Below, piece by piece: positions 1 to 10,788 of a stretch of 64,000 nucleotides of DNA. The stretch spans positions 22,813,004-22,877,003 of the forward strand of contig CM031622.1 in the NCBI GenBank assembly GCA_018398815.1, written 5' to 3'. Below the pieces are notes generated by a model. That model had not been told where the DNA came from. It did not search any database and saw only the letters and a list, made by a program, of their open reading frames with translations. Positions within the stretch are counted from its first letter, which is position 1, and every line of letters starts with the position of its first letter. This DNA is from Conus ventricosus (lineage: Eukaryota > Mollusca > Gastropoda > Neogastropoda > Conidae). The position numbers were made by a program, and so were the translations under genes.

Positions 1-32
1 AACACACCACACACACAAACACACACAGAGAG

Positions 33-73
<41 letters not shown>

Positions 74-222
74 CACACCCACACACAGAAACACACACAC
101 CCACACAGAGAAACACACACACACACAGAAACACACACACACACACACAGAGAAACACACACACACACTCGGCTGGGCTATAAGCAACATTATCTTACAC
201 ACACACACACACACACACACAG
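1..222. repeat. (AC)n compound microsatellite
   Basis: AC dinucleotide runs are interrupted by AGAGAAAC blocks up to about 165, then about 30 bases of unique sequence, then a second pure run near 198-221. No coding signal is seen. Confidence 0.95.
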
Positions 223-244
223 CGCCAGGCTCTCTCTCCTGCAG

Positions 245-311
245 GCCATTCTCCCTACAACGAGCACCACCTGTGGGCCTGCTGGGTGTACCAGTGCTGC
301 TACCAGTGCAG
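245..311 (+). CDS. Possible plus-strand exon, unidentified
   Basis: A pyrimidine-rich stretch ending in CTGCAG gives a good splice acceptor just before 245. The following bases read open as a Cys/Trp/Tyr/His-rich peptide (HSPYNEHHLWACWVYQCC, then more Cys), with a weak donor (CAG|GTCC) after 311. If the donor is not used, the same frame continues to a TGA near 378. I do not recognise the family, there is no second exon to pair it with, and the strand is opposite to the main gene. It may be a chance open stretch. Confidence 0.2.
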
Positions 312-547
312 GTCCTGTCAGCCACTTTCTCCCTCCCTCCCTCCCTCACTTTGGGCCTACTACCCCCTGCTACCCCGCTGAGGGGCCAAGTCACGTGGAG
401 GAAGGGAGAACACAGGTACGGATGGGGATGGGGTGTGATGAGCTATCCTTGGTTATCGTTCTTGATGGTTGTCTGTCGTTCTGACCATGTTTTGGGAAAA
501 TTAATGTTAAAACACTGGGATGGATGTGGAAGGCACGTTACATACAT

Positions 548-558
548 GTGTGTGTGTG

Positions 559-632
<74 letters not shown>

Positions 633-684
633 CGTGCATGCGTACGTGTGTGTGTGAGCATGTGTGAATTGTGTGCATGAATTA

Positions 685-752
<68 letters not shown>

Positions 753-1010
753 ATATGCGTGTGTGTGTGTGTGAATTGTGTGCATGAATTAATGTATGTG
801 TGTGCGTGCGTGCGTGCGTGTGTGAGTTTGTGTGTGTGTAAGAGCATGTGTGTGAACTGTTTGGGTGTGTATGTATGTGGGTATGCATATGTGTGTGTGT
901 GCGCATACATATGCATACATGCATATCTGCATGTGTGCGTATGTGCGTGCGTGTGTGTGCCTACCTGTGTGTATGCATGTTCATATGCATATATGTGTGT
1001 GTGTGTTCAT
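548..1010. repeat. (GT)n microsatellite cluster
   Basis: Two long pure GT runs (about 554-628 and 685-751) are followed by degenerate GT/GC/GTAT sequence. The sequence GAATTGTGTGCATGAATTAA occurs twice (near 666 and 773), showing that a block was duplicated. Cys/Val and His/Thr reading frames here are repeat artefacts. Confidence 0.95.
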
Positions 1011-1420
1011 TCGTTCGTTTGTACTTCTGTTTAACGTCTGTTCACTTTGAGTGATATTAGACGTGAATGAAAGAAGATAGTGACTGACTGACTGAATGAT
1101 TAAATGAATAAGCCTATGTGTTGTGTAAGCATGAATGTAGGCCTTTGTATGTGAGTGTGTACGTGTATGTATCTGTACATGTGTCTAAACTGAACAATAA
1201 GCAGATCAATAATCTTAAATACAACAATTAGTGGGAAAAAAAAACTAACATAATAGCAAGAAAACAAAAATCCATCACTATCTTAAAAATGAAATTAGCA
1301 CAAAACTATCTAAATAAAAACCCCAATCGGACTATGTATTAAGTATTCAGCAATTTCGATCAGCAGAGAATGATTCGAAAGTAGATCTTGCAAGTTTTTT
1401 TCAGAAAAAGTATTGGATCT
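1011..1420. other. AT-rich spacer, nothing recognised
   Basis: AT-rich unique sequence with short A runs. I see no exon, RNA gene or repeat family in it. Confidence 0.6.
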
Positions 1421-1435
1421 GTGTGTGTGTGTGTA

Positions 1436-1512
<77 letters not shown>
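1421..1512. repeat. (GT)n microsatellite
   Basis: Near-pure GT repeat with one GTAT interruption and one GG junction. It abuts a dispersed repeat to the right. Confidence 0.95.
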
Positions 1513-1515
<3 letters not shown>

Positions 1516-1544
1516 GTCTGCGTGCATGTGGTCATTTTGGTCAT

Positions 1545-1760
1545 GCGCCGAATATGAGAAGATAAGTGGTTTCTTGTTCTTCGTTTTCACTGTCCTAAAT
1601 GTTATTTGTTTTTGCCTGAAGAAGACCCAAGAGGTCGAATGCATTGTGTGTTGTGCTGTACGTTGTCTGTCTATGTCCTTGGCGGTAACTAACCCTTCTC
1701 TTTATAAATCTTGCTTCATTTTCCACCCTCAGTCACTCTGTTTTGAAACTTATCTGTAAT
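1545..1760 (+). mobile_element. Dispersed element fragment with hammerhead-like motif
   Basis: This stretch shares long similarity with one arm of the inverted element at 59.70-60.06 kb: a TTTTCACTGTCC block, a GCCTGAAGAAGACCCAAGAG block at 1614-1633, and a terminal CCCTCAGTCACTCTGTTTTG block. The hammerhead-like core is at 1616-1645 but has GAAT where the other copies have GAAAT. Only one arm is present, so this is a solo, decayed copy. The assignment to a Penelope-like or retrozyme-type element is an inference from the motif. Confidence 0.55.
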
Positions 1761-2660
1761 CTTATCACATTCATCAGGATTTATTCCAACTGCATTGAAT
1801 ACTTTATGTGCGTGACTTATGTTCTGCATGAATGAGTTAGTGAACCCATCTCCATCCCTGTCCTTGTAACCCTGTTTCCTCCTCCCCTTCCATCCCCCTT
1901 TTGTTTTTGTGTGTACGACTATTTGACTTGTTAGAGTTAAAAAAAAATCTATTGCTATATATTTCATTGGTTTGAAACGTCAGTGTGTTTAAAAAATGAT
2001 TTGTCTTAAAGAATGTTCACTTAAAAAAAAGAAGAAAGTTTGAATCATCTTTTTAAGTTGCAGGTGAAGAGAAACTGATAGTCAGGACTCGAACACACAC
2101 TGAACTTCATACAGAATCTGTGAAAATGCTGTTGTCATTGAAAACAAGGAAGACTGCTGTAATTTTAGAACAAAAAACCCCAACAATCTAACGCAGACAG
2201 AGTACTATGTGCTTTACAAGCATTTTGATGACTGTGAGTGCGTTGATGACCTAAAAGTACTGTCTCTGTTGGACAATTTCTCTGAACGGAACGATAATCT
2301 TGCTGTTGATCAAAATGACGGGCATGATGTAAAGTCGGCAACGCACATGCTGGTGATGTTTGTGACCCACACACAGACGACGGAAATGAAAGGGATGGCC
2401 AGCGTAACAAACTGCCGGCTCTGTGACTCTTCACATTGACTCCCTCTTGGGAGAGAGCATCCCTAAATCCTTCAGGGACACCGGAGGACATGACAAATAC
2501 CTACCTTCTATGTACAGCAACAAAACAGTCTCTTGTGCTTGTTGTGCAGACCATACTGCCTAGAATACTTATTTCTAATTCACAGTTCGACTTACAGACA
2601 ACATACGTCAGCTATTAATTCTGATGACAACAACCACTTCAAAGCAAAACCTGTGTTGAA
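1761..2660. other. Intergenic or intronic sequence, nothing recognised
   Basis: Unique AT-rich sequence. Short open frames exist on both strands but none has paired splice sites, a biased composition or a recognisable motif. Confidence 0.5.
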
Positions 2661-2668
2661 GATGCACG

Positions 2669-2670
<2 letters not shown>

Positions 2671-2716
<46 letters not shown>

Positions 2717-2733
2717 TGTGTGTGTGTGTGTGT
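2671..2733. repeat. (GT)n microsatellite
   Basis: GT repeat with a single GG interruption near 2709. Confidence 0.95.
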
Positions 2734-2825
2734 AAAGGTGATATCCATGACAGCTGCACTGTTCCAGTACAAGCAGTAGACACAGTGCACATGGTGTAGG
2801 AACCACAAGGTTACTCAGAAACCCC

Positions 2826-3345
2826 ATCATTATTAAGAGTACTTATACAGCGCCTATCCCCAGCCAGAGACCAAGCTCTAAGCGCTTTACAATCCGGATT
2901 CTCGTTTACACAACGGGCTGCCTACCTGGGTAGTGCCGACTGAAGAGCTGCCTGCTGGCACTTCATTCAATCATTTCCTGTGTCACTCAGTCAATATCGT
3001 TCACTCCATTTGCTTCCTTCCTTCATTCTTTCCATTTGTCACACAGGGTGCCTGCCATGTGTAACGTGTCATCCATACCAACGGCCAAACTGGTCTTCTC
3101 TTCCGAAAGTTGGTGATGGGATTTTACGTGTGTGCAAGATGTTATGTGTGCATTCACACACAGAACCTTGGTTTATAGTCTCAATCGAAAGACTATTTGG
3201 GAAACGGAGTCAGAATCAATGTTAACTCCGAGGGAAAAATCCCTCTGTACCGAAACGGCCTGGCAGAGATTCAAACCCGCAACCCCAGAATCACCTAGAT
3301 TACGAGTCTGGCGCTCTACCAACTGAGCTATTCTGGCCCCCATTT
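2826..3345 (-). mobile_element. tRNA-derived SINE, near full length
   Basis: Read on the minus strand, the element starts at about 3340 with a tRNA-like head. A box A (TAGCTCAGTTGG) and a box B (GGTTTGAATCT) are clear, and the anticodon loop reads CTCGTAA. A long body follows (TTTTTCCCTC..., GAGACTATAAACC..., AAAATCCCATCACC...), then a tail containing GCGCTGTATAAGTACTC near 2840 and ending in an AT-rich run. Head, body and tail recur in the plus-strand copy at 23.55-24.06 kb, and part of the body recurs at 54.1-54.3 kb. The tail resembles those of animal V-type SINEs. It is not a functional tRNA gene. Confidence 0.8.
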
Positions 3346-3596
3346 CCATGGACTATCACAAGCAATGATGGAAGAAAAGTTTCATGCACAAAGTCATACA
3401 TCTTGATCTCTGTAACTTTACAAACTTCCTATGATTGTTATTCCTGAAAGCAAACTTGACAACTGGTTTGGAGTGTTTTTGTCAGAAAGGGTGTTGGTTA
3501 CAAAAAAAAAAAAAAAGCAAAAGAAAGACTAAAAAACTAAAGGAAAAAAAAACAGAGAAAAAGAAGAAGAAAAAAACGAAAGAGAACAAAACCTTT

Positions 3597-3599
<3 letters not shown>

Positions 3600-3657
<58 letters not shown>
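3600..3657. repeat. (CA)n microsatellite beside exon donor
   Basis: Pure CA repeat, about 29 units, starting about 15 bases past the splice donor of the exon at 3672-3843. It is preceded by an A-rich run at 3500-3595. Confidence 0.95.
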
Positions 3658-3658
<1 letters not shown>

Positions 3659-3671
3659 GTCTCTTTCTCAC

Positions 3672-3843
3672 CTGCTGGAAGAAAACAGGTCGTCCTCCTC
3701 GTCGTCATCCTCATCAAACAGACCCCTGATCTGGACACAGCAGCAGCAGCAGACTTCCCACTGGCAGGGGCAGCAGCCACCTTGGGCACCGGAACCGGAG
3801 TGGCAGAACTGCTGGACCTGATGCTGCTGCTGCGGGACGATTT
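3672..3843 (-). CDS. WASHC2: WASHC2 (FAM21) tail exon with LF-acidic motif
   Basis: The exon encodes a Ser/Ala/Pro linker (SSRSSSIRSSSSATPVPVP) followed by an LF motif (GLFDEDDDEEDDLFSSS). In the FAM21 family, repeated L-F-acidic-L-F motifs in the unstructured tail bind the retromer subunit VPS35 and recruit the WASH complex to endosomes. The minus-strand acceptor (GACCAG|AAATCG) gives phase 0, matching the exon at 8748-8837, and the donor is CAG|GTGAG. The linker frame and the LF frame differ by one base; one extra G in the GGGG run near 3724 would join them as RSGGLFDE. I read this as a consensus error. If instead the CAG at 3731-3733 is the true acceptor, the exon is only 59 bases. This is the last exon I can place; the C terminus lies left of the window. 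Confidence 0.75.
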
Positions 3844-3948
3844 CTGGTCAACACTCTGGCCTCCTCTCCTCCTCCTACCCCAAATGACACAACAGATGGG
3901 TCTCAACCACAAGACAGCGGCTACGACAACTGCAAATGTCATTGGGAC

Positions 3949-4176
3949 ACACACACACACACACACACACATACAACACACACACACACACACACACACA
4001 TACAACACACACAACATACAACACACACACACACACACATACAACACACACACACACACAACATACAACACACACACACACACACATACATACAACACAC
4101 ACACACACACACACACATACAAACACACACACACACACACACACACATACAACACACACACACACAACACAACACA

Positions 4177-4211
<35 letters not shown>
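3949..4211. repeat. (CA)n array with CATACAACA interruptions
   Basis: CA runs are broken at irregular intervals by TACAACA or ACAACAT. The interruptions recur, so the array grew by duplication of compound blocks. Confidence 0.95.
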
Positions 4212-4214
<3 letters not shown>

Positions 4215-4388
4215 GATGAATGTGCCTTGATTTTCACAAAGTTTCTCCTCAAGAATCTGTCGCTACTCCGGCGCAGACTTGAACAAGAGCAAAGAACTCT
4301 CCAGGCTTCCACTTGTGTCATCAGCTGGACTTTGGCCATCAATCAAGAACTGTGTGACAATTGAACTTGGCTGGTCGCCAACATGAGG

Positions 4389-4400
4389 GTGTGTGTGTGT

Positions 4401-4431
<31 letters not shown>

Positions 4432-4446
4432 GGGGGGGGAGGGGGA
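4389..4446. repeat. (GT)n followed by a poly-G tract
   Basis: About 12 GT units run directly into a pure G run of roughly 25 bases, followed by G-rich sequence. The exact G count is likely unreliable. Confidence 0.9.
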
Positions 4447-4596
4447 GGAGTGGTGGGAAGGTTGGGGAATGGGCAGGATGCATTCCATATTTGGGTAAGT
4501 GTGGGGGGTGAGCAGGGCTGGGGAGTACGGCAGGGGTGGAGAAGGAAGGGGGTGGCGGGATGAGCTCCATAACTGATTTTGTGAGCACGCCTTGCC

Positions 4597-5310
4597 TTAC
4601 ATCCAAAACAAAGGAAAGAACATGACTCTGGCCTTGTGTCCATAACAAAGGACATGACTCTGGCCTTGTGTCCATAACAAAGGAAAGGACATGACTCTGG
4701 CCTTGTATCCATAACAAAGGAAAGGACATGACTCTGGCCTTGTGTCCATAACAAAGGAAAGGACATGACTCTGGCCTTATGTCCACAACAAAGGAAAAGG
4801 ACATGACTCTGGCCTTGTGTCCATAACAAAGGAAAGGACATGACTCTGGCCTTGTGTCCATAACAAAGGAAAGGACATGACTCGGGCCTTGTGTCCATAA
4901 CATAGGAAAGGACATGACTCTGGCCTTATGTCCACAACAAAGGAAAAGGACATGACTCTGGCCTTGTGTCCATAACAAAGGAAAGGACATGACTCTGGCC
5001 TTGTGTCCATAACAAAGGAAAGGACATGACTCGGGCCTTGTGTCCATAACAAAGGAAAGGACATGACTCTGGCCTTATGTCCATAACAAAGAAAAGGACA
5101 TGACTCTGGCCTTGTGTCCATAACAAAGGAAAGGACATGACTGGCCTTGTGTCCATAACAAAGGAAAGGACATGACTCTGGCCTTGTGTCCAAAACAAAG
5201 GAAAGGACATGACTCTGGCCTTGTGTCCAAAACAAAGGAAAGGACACAATTAGTCTTCTACCCATAACAACGGAAATGATATGACTCTGGCCTTGTACCC
5301 AAAACATGGG
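4597..5310. repeat. 37-bp minisatellite, about 19 units
   Basis: The unit is close to GGACATGACTCTGGCCTTGT followed by GTCCATAACAAAGGAAA. Most units differ at one or two positions (GTCC/ATCC, CATAAC/CAAAAC/CACAAC, CTCTGG/CTCGGG). The last units near 5240-5310 are the most diverged. Gly/His/Lys-rich frames over the array are repeat artefacts. Confidence 0.92.
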
Positions 5311-5385
5311 AAGTATAAGAATAAAATTGTCATGCTTCCACTGTCCACACACTCTTGGACTGAATCAAAATGATATAATCAACAA

Positions 5386-6110
5386 ACAAGTAGAGTAACT
5401 CTTGCTCCCACAAGAAAACAAATACATGCCCATAACTCCAAAGGAATGCTGCTTACAACACCGAATGGCCTAGCATATTTGACAGCACAGAGCACAAAAA
5501 AAAACACGGAAACATCCCCCAAGAAGGATGCTCCAAGCTTGCCTATATATCCTGTATCGGATACATCTACACAGCAACAACAACTGGAGAGATGAACAAT
5601 ACAAATCAACACTTATTCAAGATGGCACAGCTTTTTCGATCTTGAATATAGTCAGACAAGTACATGGACGAACAGAAAGAAATACAGGTCACCTCGATTT
5701 GATTGAAATGAAAGTAAATAACGAAATGAGGCAGGGAACAGTAAACAATAAACAACAAACACGTAGGGCAACTCTTGCTCCCACAAGAAAACAAATACCA
5801 TAACTCCAAACCAACGCTGCTTACGACACCGAGTTGCCTAGCAGATTATGACAGCACAGAGAACAAAGAACAAACAAGAAAACATCCCCAAAAACGGATG
5901 TTCATTTCTCTGGTTGTTGTTGCTATGTAGATGTGTCTGGTACAGGGTATATAGGCAAGCTTGGCGCATCCTTTTTCAGGGATGTTTCCTTGTTGTGTTC
6001 TGTGTGCTCTGTGCTGTCATATCTGCCGGGCGATTCAGTGTCGTAAGCAGCAATCCTTTGGAGTTATGGGTATGTACTTGTTTTCTTGTGGGAGCAAGAG
6101 TTACCCTACT
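5386..6110. mobile_element. Fold-back element with three related arms
   Basis: A block beginning AACTCTTGCTCCCACAAGAA occurs at about 5397 and again at about 5770 in the same orientation. Its reverse complement (TTCTTGTGGGAGCAAGAGTT) occurs at about 6082. The first and third arms are about 200 bases long and also share a GGATGC...CAAGCTTGCC segment in opposite orientation, so they can pair as a long hairpin. The middle copy is shorter. I see no coding capacity or clear target-site duplication. Confidence 0.65.
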
Positions 6111-6310
6111 GTTTATTGTTTCTTGTTTACTGTTCCCTGCCTCATTTCATATTTGCTTTCAAAATAATATGTCTGTGTTGCTCTCAGTGTTATCTTTTCT
6201 TTCCCTCCCTTTTCACTACACACCCATCCCAAAATCAATCCTTTTCATATTCATATACACCGTAAAAACGAAGCACAACACCTGTATCTTAATAGAAACC
6301 ACCATGTTTC

Positions 6311-6837
6311 ATTAGGACGACACTCGGCTGGAGTTTGGTTTGGGGAAAAACCTAGGAGAGGCAGGGTGGTGGGGGTTGGGGTGAAGTTGTGAAAGTGAAA
6401 TTGGTAGAAGGCAGTGTGATCAGAAAGCGGTAGAAGGCAGTGCCATCAGTCTGCATGAATGGTGGCTGGTCACAATGTCATTCTTTCACTGACACAATCA
6501 AATATTGTTTTTGCTCAACAGATGGGTGCAGACAGCCACTTTCCATCTTTGTGTCTGCCAGAAGGTTTAGCTTTCTCAGAAAATTGGATGGGTGTGTATT
6601 TGGACACCTGTAAACAGTGAACAACGCAACTTCTTCTTTCTTGTTTGCTGGCTTGGTGACCACTCATTTCGGGTGACCCAGTGTTGTGTTTCTGTCCAGC
6701 TTCCATCAGAGGCTGGGCTTCAGCGGACTGTCCACGGGCCACAAGTCTCATCTTGCAGGATCATGGCAGGGGCATCTCCACAGAGCTCGTGCTCCACTCT
6801 GCTCGTCCTAGCCACACAGGCCAGTTAACCTTCGCTG
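6311..6837. other. Intronic sequence, nothing recognised
   Basis: Unique sequence apart from a short G-rich stretch near 6350-6385. No exon with paired splice sites was found. Confidence 0.5.
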
Positions 6838-7275
6838 GACGGTGTGGGTCCATGTGGATCCAGAAGGGTCTTTAAATGCCAAACATCTCGTATATTTATA
6901 GATATTTTTCAATGAAATTTTAGATATGCTCCAAACACACAAATTCTCTCCTTGTCCTAAAATTTCGAAAATATAGGTCAAAATTTCAAAAGGTAATTAA
7001 AGGTGACATTTTATATAGTCATTGATGACGGTGTGGGTCCATGTGGACCCATGGCTCGCAAAGAGGGAAAACTGTGTTTACCCCTCCGCGGACATGGGTC
7101 CACATGGACCCACACCGTCTTCCGTGTATAGTCAAAAGCACCGTCCGGCGAAGGTGACGGTGTGGGTCCGTGTGGACCCATGGCTCGCAAAGAGGGAAAA
7201 ATGTGTTTACCCTCCGCGGACATGGGTCCACATGGACCCACACCGTCTTCCGTGTATAGTCAAAAGCACCGTCGG
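6838..7275. repeat. Palindromic 129-bp unit, two full copies and a partial
   Basis: Each full copy (7027-7119 and 7156-7247) begins GACGGTGTGGGTCC and ends with the reverse complement GGACCCACACCGTC. The 26-base arms are perfect in the first copy and have one mismatch in the second; the inner spacer is about 41 bases. The copies start 129 bases apart and are joined by a segment ending GGCGAAGGT. A partial left arm occurs at about 6838-6865, preceded by CTTCGCTG. Confidence 0.85.
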
Positions 7276-7354
7276 CGAAGGTTAAAGAATCCACCCGTTT
7301 CAGTCTGTGGTAATGTGAGAGTTCAGTCTGTTGTGCCCTATGCAAAGCCTCACT

Positions 7355-7700
7355 AGGACTTCTCTTATCTCCTGGTCAACAGGCGGTAGTCGACCATATA
7401 CCTCGCTGTCTTCTGCTATCTTCTGGTCAACAGGCGGTAGTCGACCACATACCTCGCTGTCTTCTCTTATCTCCTGGTCAACAGGCGGTAGTCGACCATA
7501 TACCTCGCTGTCTTCTGCTATCTCCTGGTCAGCAGGCGGTAGTCGACCATATACCTCGCTGTCTTCTGCTATCTTCTGGTCAACAGTTGGTAGTTGACCA
7601 TATACCTCGCTGTCTTCTGCTATCTCCTGGTCAACAGGCGGTAGTCGACCATATACCTCGCTGTCTTCTGCTATCTCCTGGTCAACAGTTGGTAGTCGAC
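7355..7700. repeat. 51-bp minisatellite, about 7 units
   Basis: The unit is CTCCTGGTCAACAGGCGGTA followed by GTCGACCATATACCTCGCTGTCTTCTGCTAT with few variants. Because 51 is divisible by three, the minus strand stays open across all copies as a 17-residue repeat (DSEVYGRLPPVDQEIAE). There is no convincing splice acceptor or donor around it, so I call it an intronic minisatellite, not an exon. Confidence 0.88.
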
Positions 7701-7739
7701 CACACACCACAAAGCTCTAATGACCTAGGTTTCTTTTTC

Positions 7740-8410
7740 CTCCGACTGGATTAACGTCATCATGGATGGATTTTTGTCGACTGGCGGTTTATTTCATCGT
7801 CAGACCAAGTACTGTCTTCCACAACATTTAAATGGCTACAACACGTTTCCATGGAACTGTTTGTCCGTTCATCATTTGATCTGTCCAGATGGGTACTTCA
7901 CAGTTCTGCCATTTTCTGAACCATGCATCACAGAACGAGTGACAGACAGTTAACCCTTGGACAGCTGATGAGCTAAACACATGGGTGGGTGTGACAAATG
8001 TTTGTAATACTGAAAAGTTTGCGGCCGGGATCCAGGGACCGCTTAAGGCCCCTGGTGGGGTGCTGTAGCAACGCCCTGCTGGGGATTGTGGGGGAGGAAG
8101 CCCCCCCCCAGATGCTGACGAAAACTTGACATTTAAGGACAGTTTACTGCGTTCTCCTTTGATACAAACCCAGAACTTTACACTTCTCAGTACTATATAG
8201 TTAAAACTATTTCAGACAAAAAACAACACAACAACTACAAACGTCCAACGGAGTCAAGGCTGAACAGTAAAAAACATGGATTGGAGAACCAGTGCATGCA
8301 TCCATCAAATGGGGGTGGTGGTGGGGGGATGGGGGAGAGGAATCGCCAAAACACCAATACGGAAATCTGTATAATATGGAACTACGCCCACCCATGTAAA
8401 CAGTCAGGTC
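7740..8410. other. Intronic sequence, nothing recognised
   Basis: Unique sequence with a C run near 8100. TTAACCCTTGGACAGCTGAT at about 7952 matches the repeat unit near 8550 in the same orientation, so the two do not form terminal inverted repeats. Confidence 0.45.
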
Positions 8411-8414
8411 AGTG

Positions 8415-8580
8415 AAGCTTCATAACATTCTTATAAGTTTATCCCTTTGTCAGCTAAAGAATTAGTAAAAGGGTACTACATTCTTATATGGTTAACCATT
8501 TGAGAGCTGATAAGTTAGTAAAGAGGCATTACACATTCTACATGGTTAACCCTTTGACAGCTGATGAGTTTGTCAGTAAC
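8415..8580. repeat. Degenerate tandem repeat of about 60 bp
   Basis: Three diverged units contain GGTTAACC(A/C)TTTGA(C/G)AGCTGAT and ACATTCT(T)A(T/C)A. A lone related unit sits at about 7952. Confidence 0.6.
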
Positions 8581-8747
8581 GCTGCTACAGACTAACATAT
8601 CATCATGTCAGAATTTTAGGTCACTGACCGTCATTCTTTGTTCCAACACTAGGGTAGACAAAGGAAAGAGATGACAGAAACAGACAGGCAAAAAAAAGGA
8701 GCAACAAGAAAAGGGCACATTTGTTGCAGAGAAGACAGAGCTAGTAC

Positions 8748-8837
8748 CTCGCTGTCAGAACCAGGCCGTTGCTTCTTCAGCGCTGCATTAATGGGGTGGC
8801 TTCCCCCTGCTGACATGGACACGGCCACCGGCGGCAT
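8748..8837 (-). CDS. WASHC2: WASHC2 tail exon, 30 codons
   Basis: The minus-strand acceptor GATGCAG|ATGCCG and donor GCGAG|GTACTA bound exactly 30 codons in phase 0 on both sides. They read MPPVAVSMSAGGSHPINAAL, then KKQRPGSDSE. Phase agrees with the exon at 10789-10946 upstream and with 3672-3843 downstream. The hydrophobic-Gly core followed by an A-A-L-K-K segment resembles recurring linkers of the FAM21 tail, but this exon alone would not identify the gene; the assignment rests on position, strand and phase. The ATG at its start is simply the first codon after the acceptor and need not be an initiator. Confidence 0.7.
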
Positions 8838-10085
8838 CTGCATCCACACAAGCAGACATTATATCAACGCAGGGGGCAGAGTCATGATCGTTTGCAGAAA
8901 GCAAATGTGCATTATTGATGGCAAATAAAAGGTCTTGTTATACATGCTAACAGGCTTACACTGAGCTCATACAAGCACTTACGCATGCATAGATGCATAC
9001 AGACATGCACGCACAGAGAATGCACAATCAGTGTTTGAAAACAGATGCTTTTACAACATGTGTGAACACAGACACAAACACCCTTGTCACTCACATCACA
9101 CACACTCACAGAGGACACAGGTACACACACTGTCTTCTCCCTCTTTTGTCGCCCCATAGCAACAGCAGTGTGGAGAGATCAGTGGCTTCCTTTCACTGTC
9201 AGTCTGTCTGTCCATCTGACCACAGCATGCCAGAACATCAGTGGTGCAGATGTTTATTCTACTGGAGAGGGTCAGACCTCTTCACCCTTATGGTTAAACT
9301 ATGCTATTGCCGCACTTTTCCACAAAAATTATTGTCTTTTTTTGGTCAAGGTTCTCTGTACAGATCTTTAATAAAAAAAAAAAGGGGGTGGACGTGTGGA
9401 ATGGGTGGGTAGGTGGGTGGCCGGGTGGGGTTGGGGGGGGTGGGGGGTGGATGGGGGGGTGAGGGTTCCCCCTGCCGTCATTACACAGCACAGTGATTAC
9501 ATTGCACTAAACTATAGTAAAACAGAAATTAGTATAATACGATTTTTGACTGATCTTTGTTTCACCAATACAACTATTTTTGAGATGTTCAAAAGATTAA
9601 CAAAAGAAGGAAAAAAAAAAAGAACAGAAATGGTCTATGATCAAATGTTGACGGTTCATGACCGAAACGTTGTTGATTAAGAGAATCTCTTCTCTTTTTT
9701 TATTTTTTTCCCCCCTATTATGGATCTTCTGAACATTCTGAAAGAAGCTCATACAGTAAAAGTATGTTCTTCAAACACCAGATTCGTTTCATTTCTGATT
9801 CATCAACATATTCTGGCATAAATTCACACTCTCTCGCCGGATTTGTCTGTATTTCAGGGCCTGTCCTCCCCACTGTTGTTCCTTCGTATTGACATGCTGT
9901 CGAAGAAGCAGACACTGCCTGACCTGATTTCGCATATGAGAGTAGAAAGAGTTATAACTCTTTGGTCACATTACCCAATCAGCACATCAAAACAATGCCA
10001 TGGTTGCCCTCCAGCAGTGCAATTGCTGCTGAAGTAATTTTTCTTTTGACTTTTTTTCTCTCTCTCTTTTTCTTTTTTTAAATTC
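8838..10085. other. Intron, mostly unique sequence
   Basis: This intron holds short CA-rich patches (about 8990-9125), a G-rich GGTGGGTGG stretch at about 9400-9465, and T-rich runs near 9700 and 10050. I see no exon, RNA gene or complete mobile element. Confidence 0.5.
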
Positions 10086-10089
10086 ATTG

Positions 10090-10155
10090 TATTCATCATA
10101 TTTCATCCAAATGAGTACAAAATATGGTGAAAGTGTATGGGTAAGTAGGTCTGTG
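10090..10155 (+). mobile_element. Right-end fragment of the CAGACCTG TIR family
   Basis: GAGTACAAAATATGG at about 10112 and GGGTAAGTAGGTCTG at about 10138-10152 match the right end of the element at 21265-21732, where it ends GGGTAAACAGGTCTG. No matching left end was found, so this looks like a truncated copy. Confidence 0.5.
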
Positions 10156-10788
10156 GTTGTTTGCGGTCAGTACTCAACCACGGTCATGTCTAAAGGATCC
10201 CATCAGCACCACTGTAGGACATCAACAACAACAACATTCACACACAAAACAAGTTGAAAAGCCAAATCAATCAGAGACAGGACACTGTTTTCAACTGTGC
10301 AGTAGACACAACTTGTAAAGTGTTGTCATTCATTGCACTGCATTACTTTCTGTTCGATTATTTCCATGTAACATCTGATTTCTGTGTGTTGAACTTGAGA
10401 GCTTTCCTGCCACAGGAAGTGCATCATGATAGTGCTACAATGCCCACGTTTTTAATTTTATAAAATTCTAACGGCACATCTTTTTGGCTGTCTATGCATG
10501 TCCATTTTCCTATGTACCTTTCATTCATCTATGATCTGACCTCTAGCCCGACCCCGACAGACATACACACACTTATCAATCACTACTATTCAACAAATGA
10601 CAGCAAAATTACAATGAATCCACCTCTCAACTCCTCCCCACCCGGTCCCTCCTTGAACCAATCCTTGCACCCTCCCCCACTTCAGCTCGCCTTCAAACAT
10701 GCCAGCAGCAGTCAACAAAAGAGAGGAGAGCAAAGTCCACACACAACCTTTCTCTCCCTCTTTCTCTAACTTCTTCTGTGTCCCTCAC

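Noticed and set aside
3260..3345. Functional tRNA gene on the minus strand
   Set aside because: Boxes A and B are good, but the acceptor and anticodon stems have mismatches and a SINE body and tail follow. Other copies confirm it is a repeat.
3600..4211. His/Thr-rich and Cys/Val-rich proteins over CA and GT runs here and at many other places
   Set aside because: They are translations of dinucleotide repeats with no conserved context.
7952..8580. piggyBac-like element bounded by TTAACCCTTTGACAGCTGATGAG sequences
   Set aside because: The two matching ends are in the same orientation and one belongs to a small tandem repeat, so they are not terminal inverted repeats.
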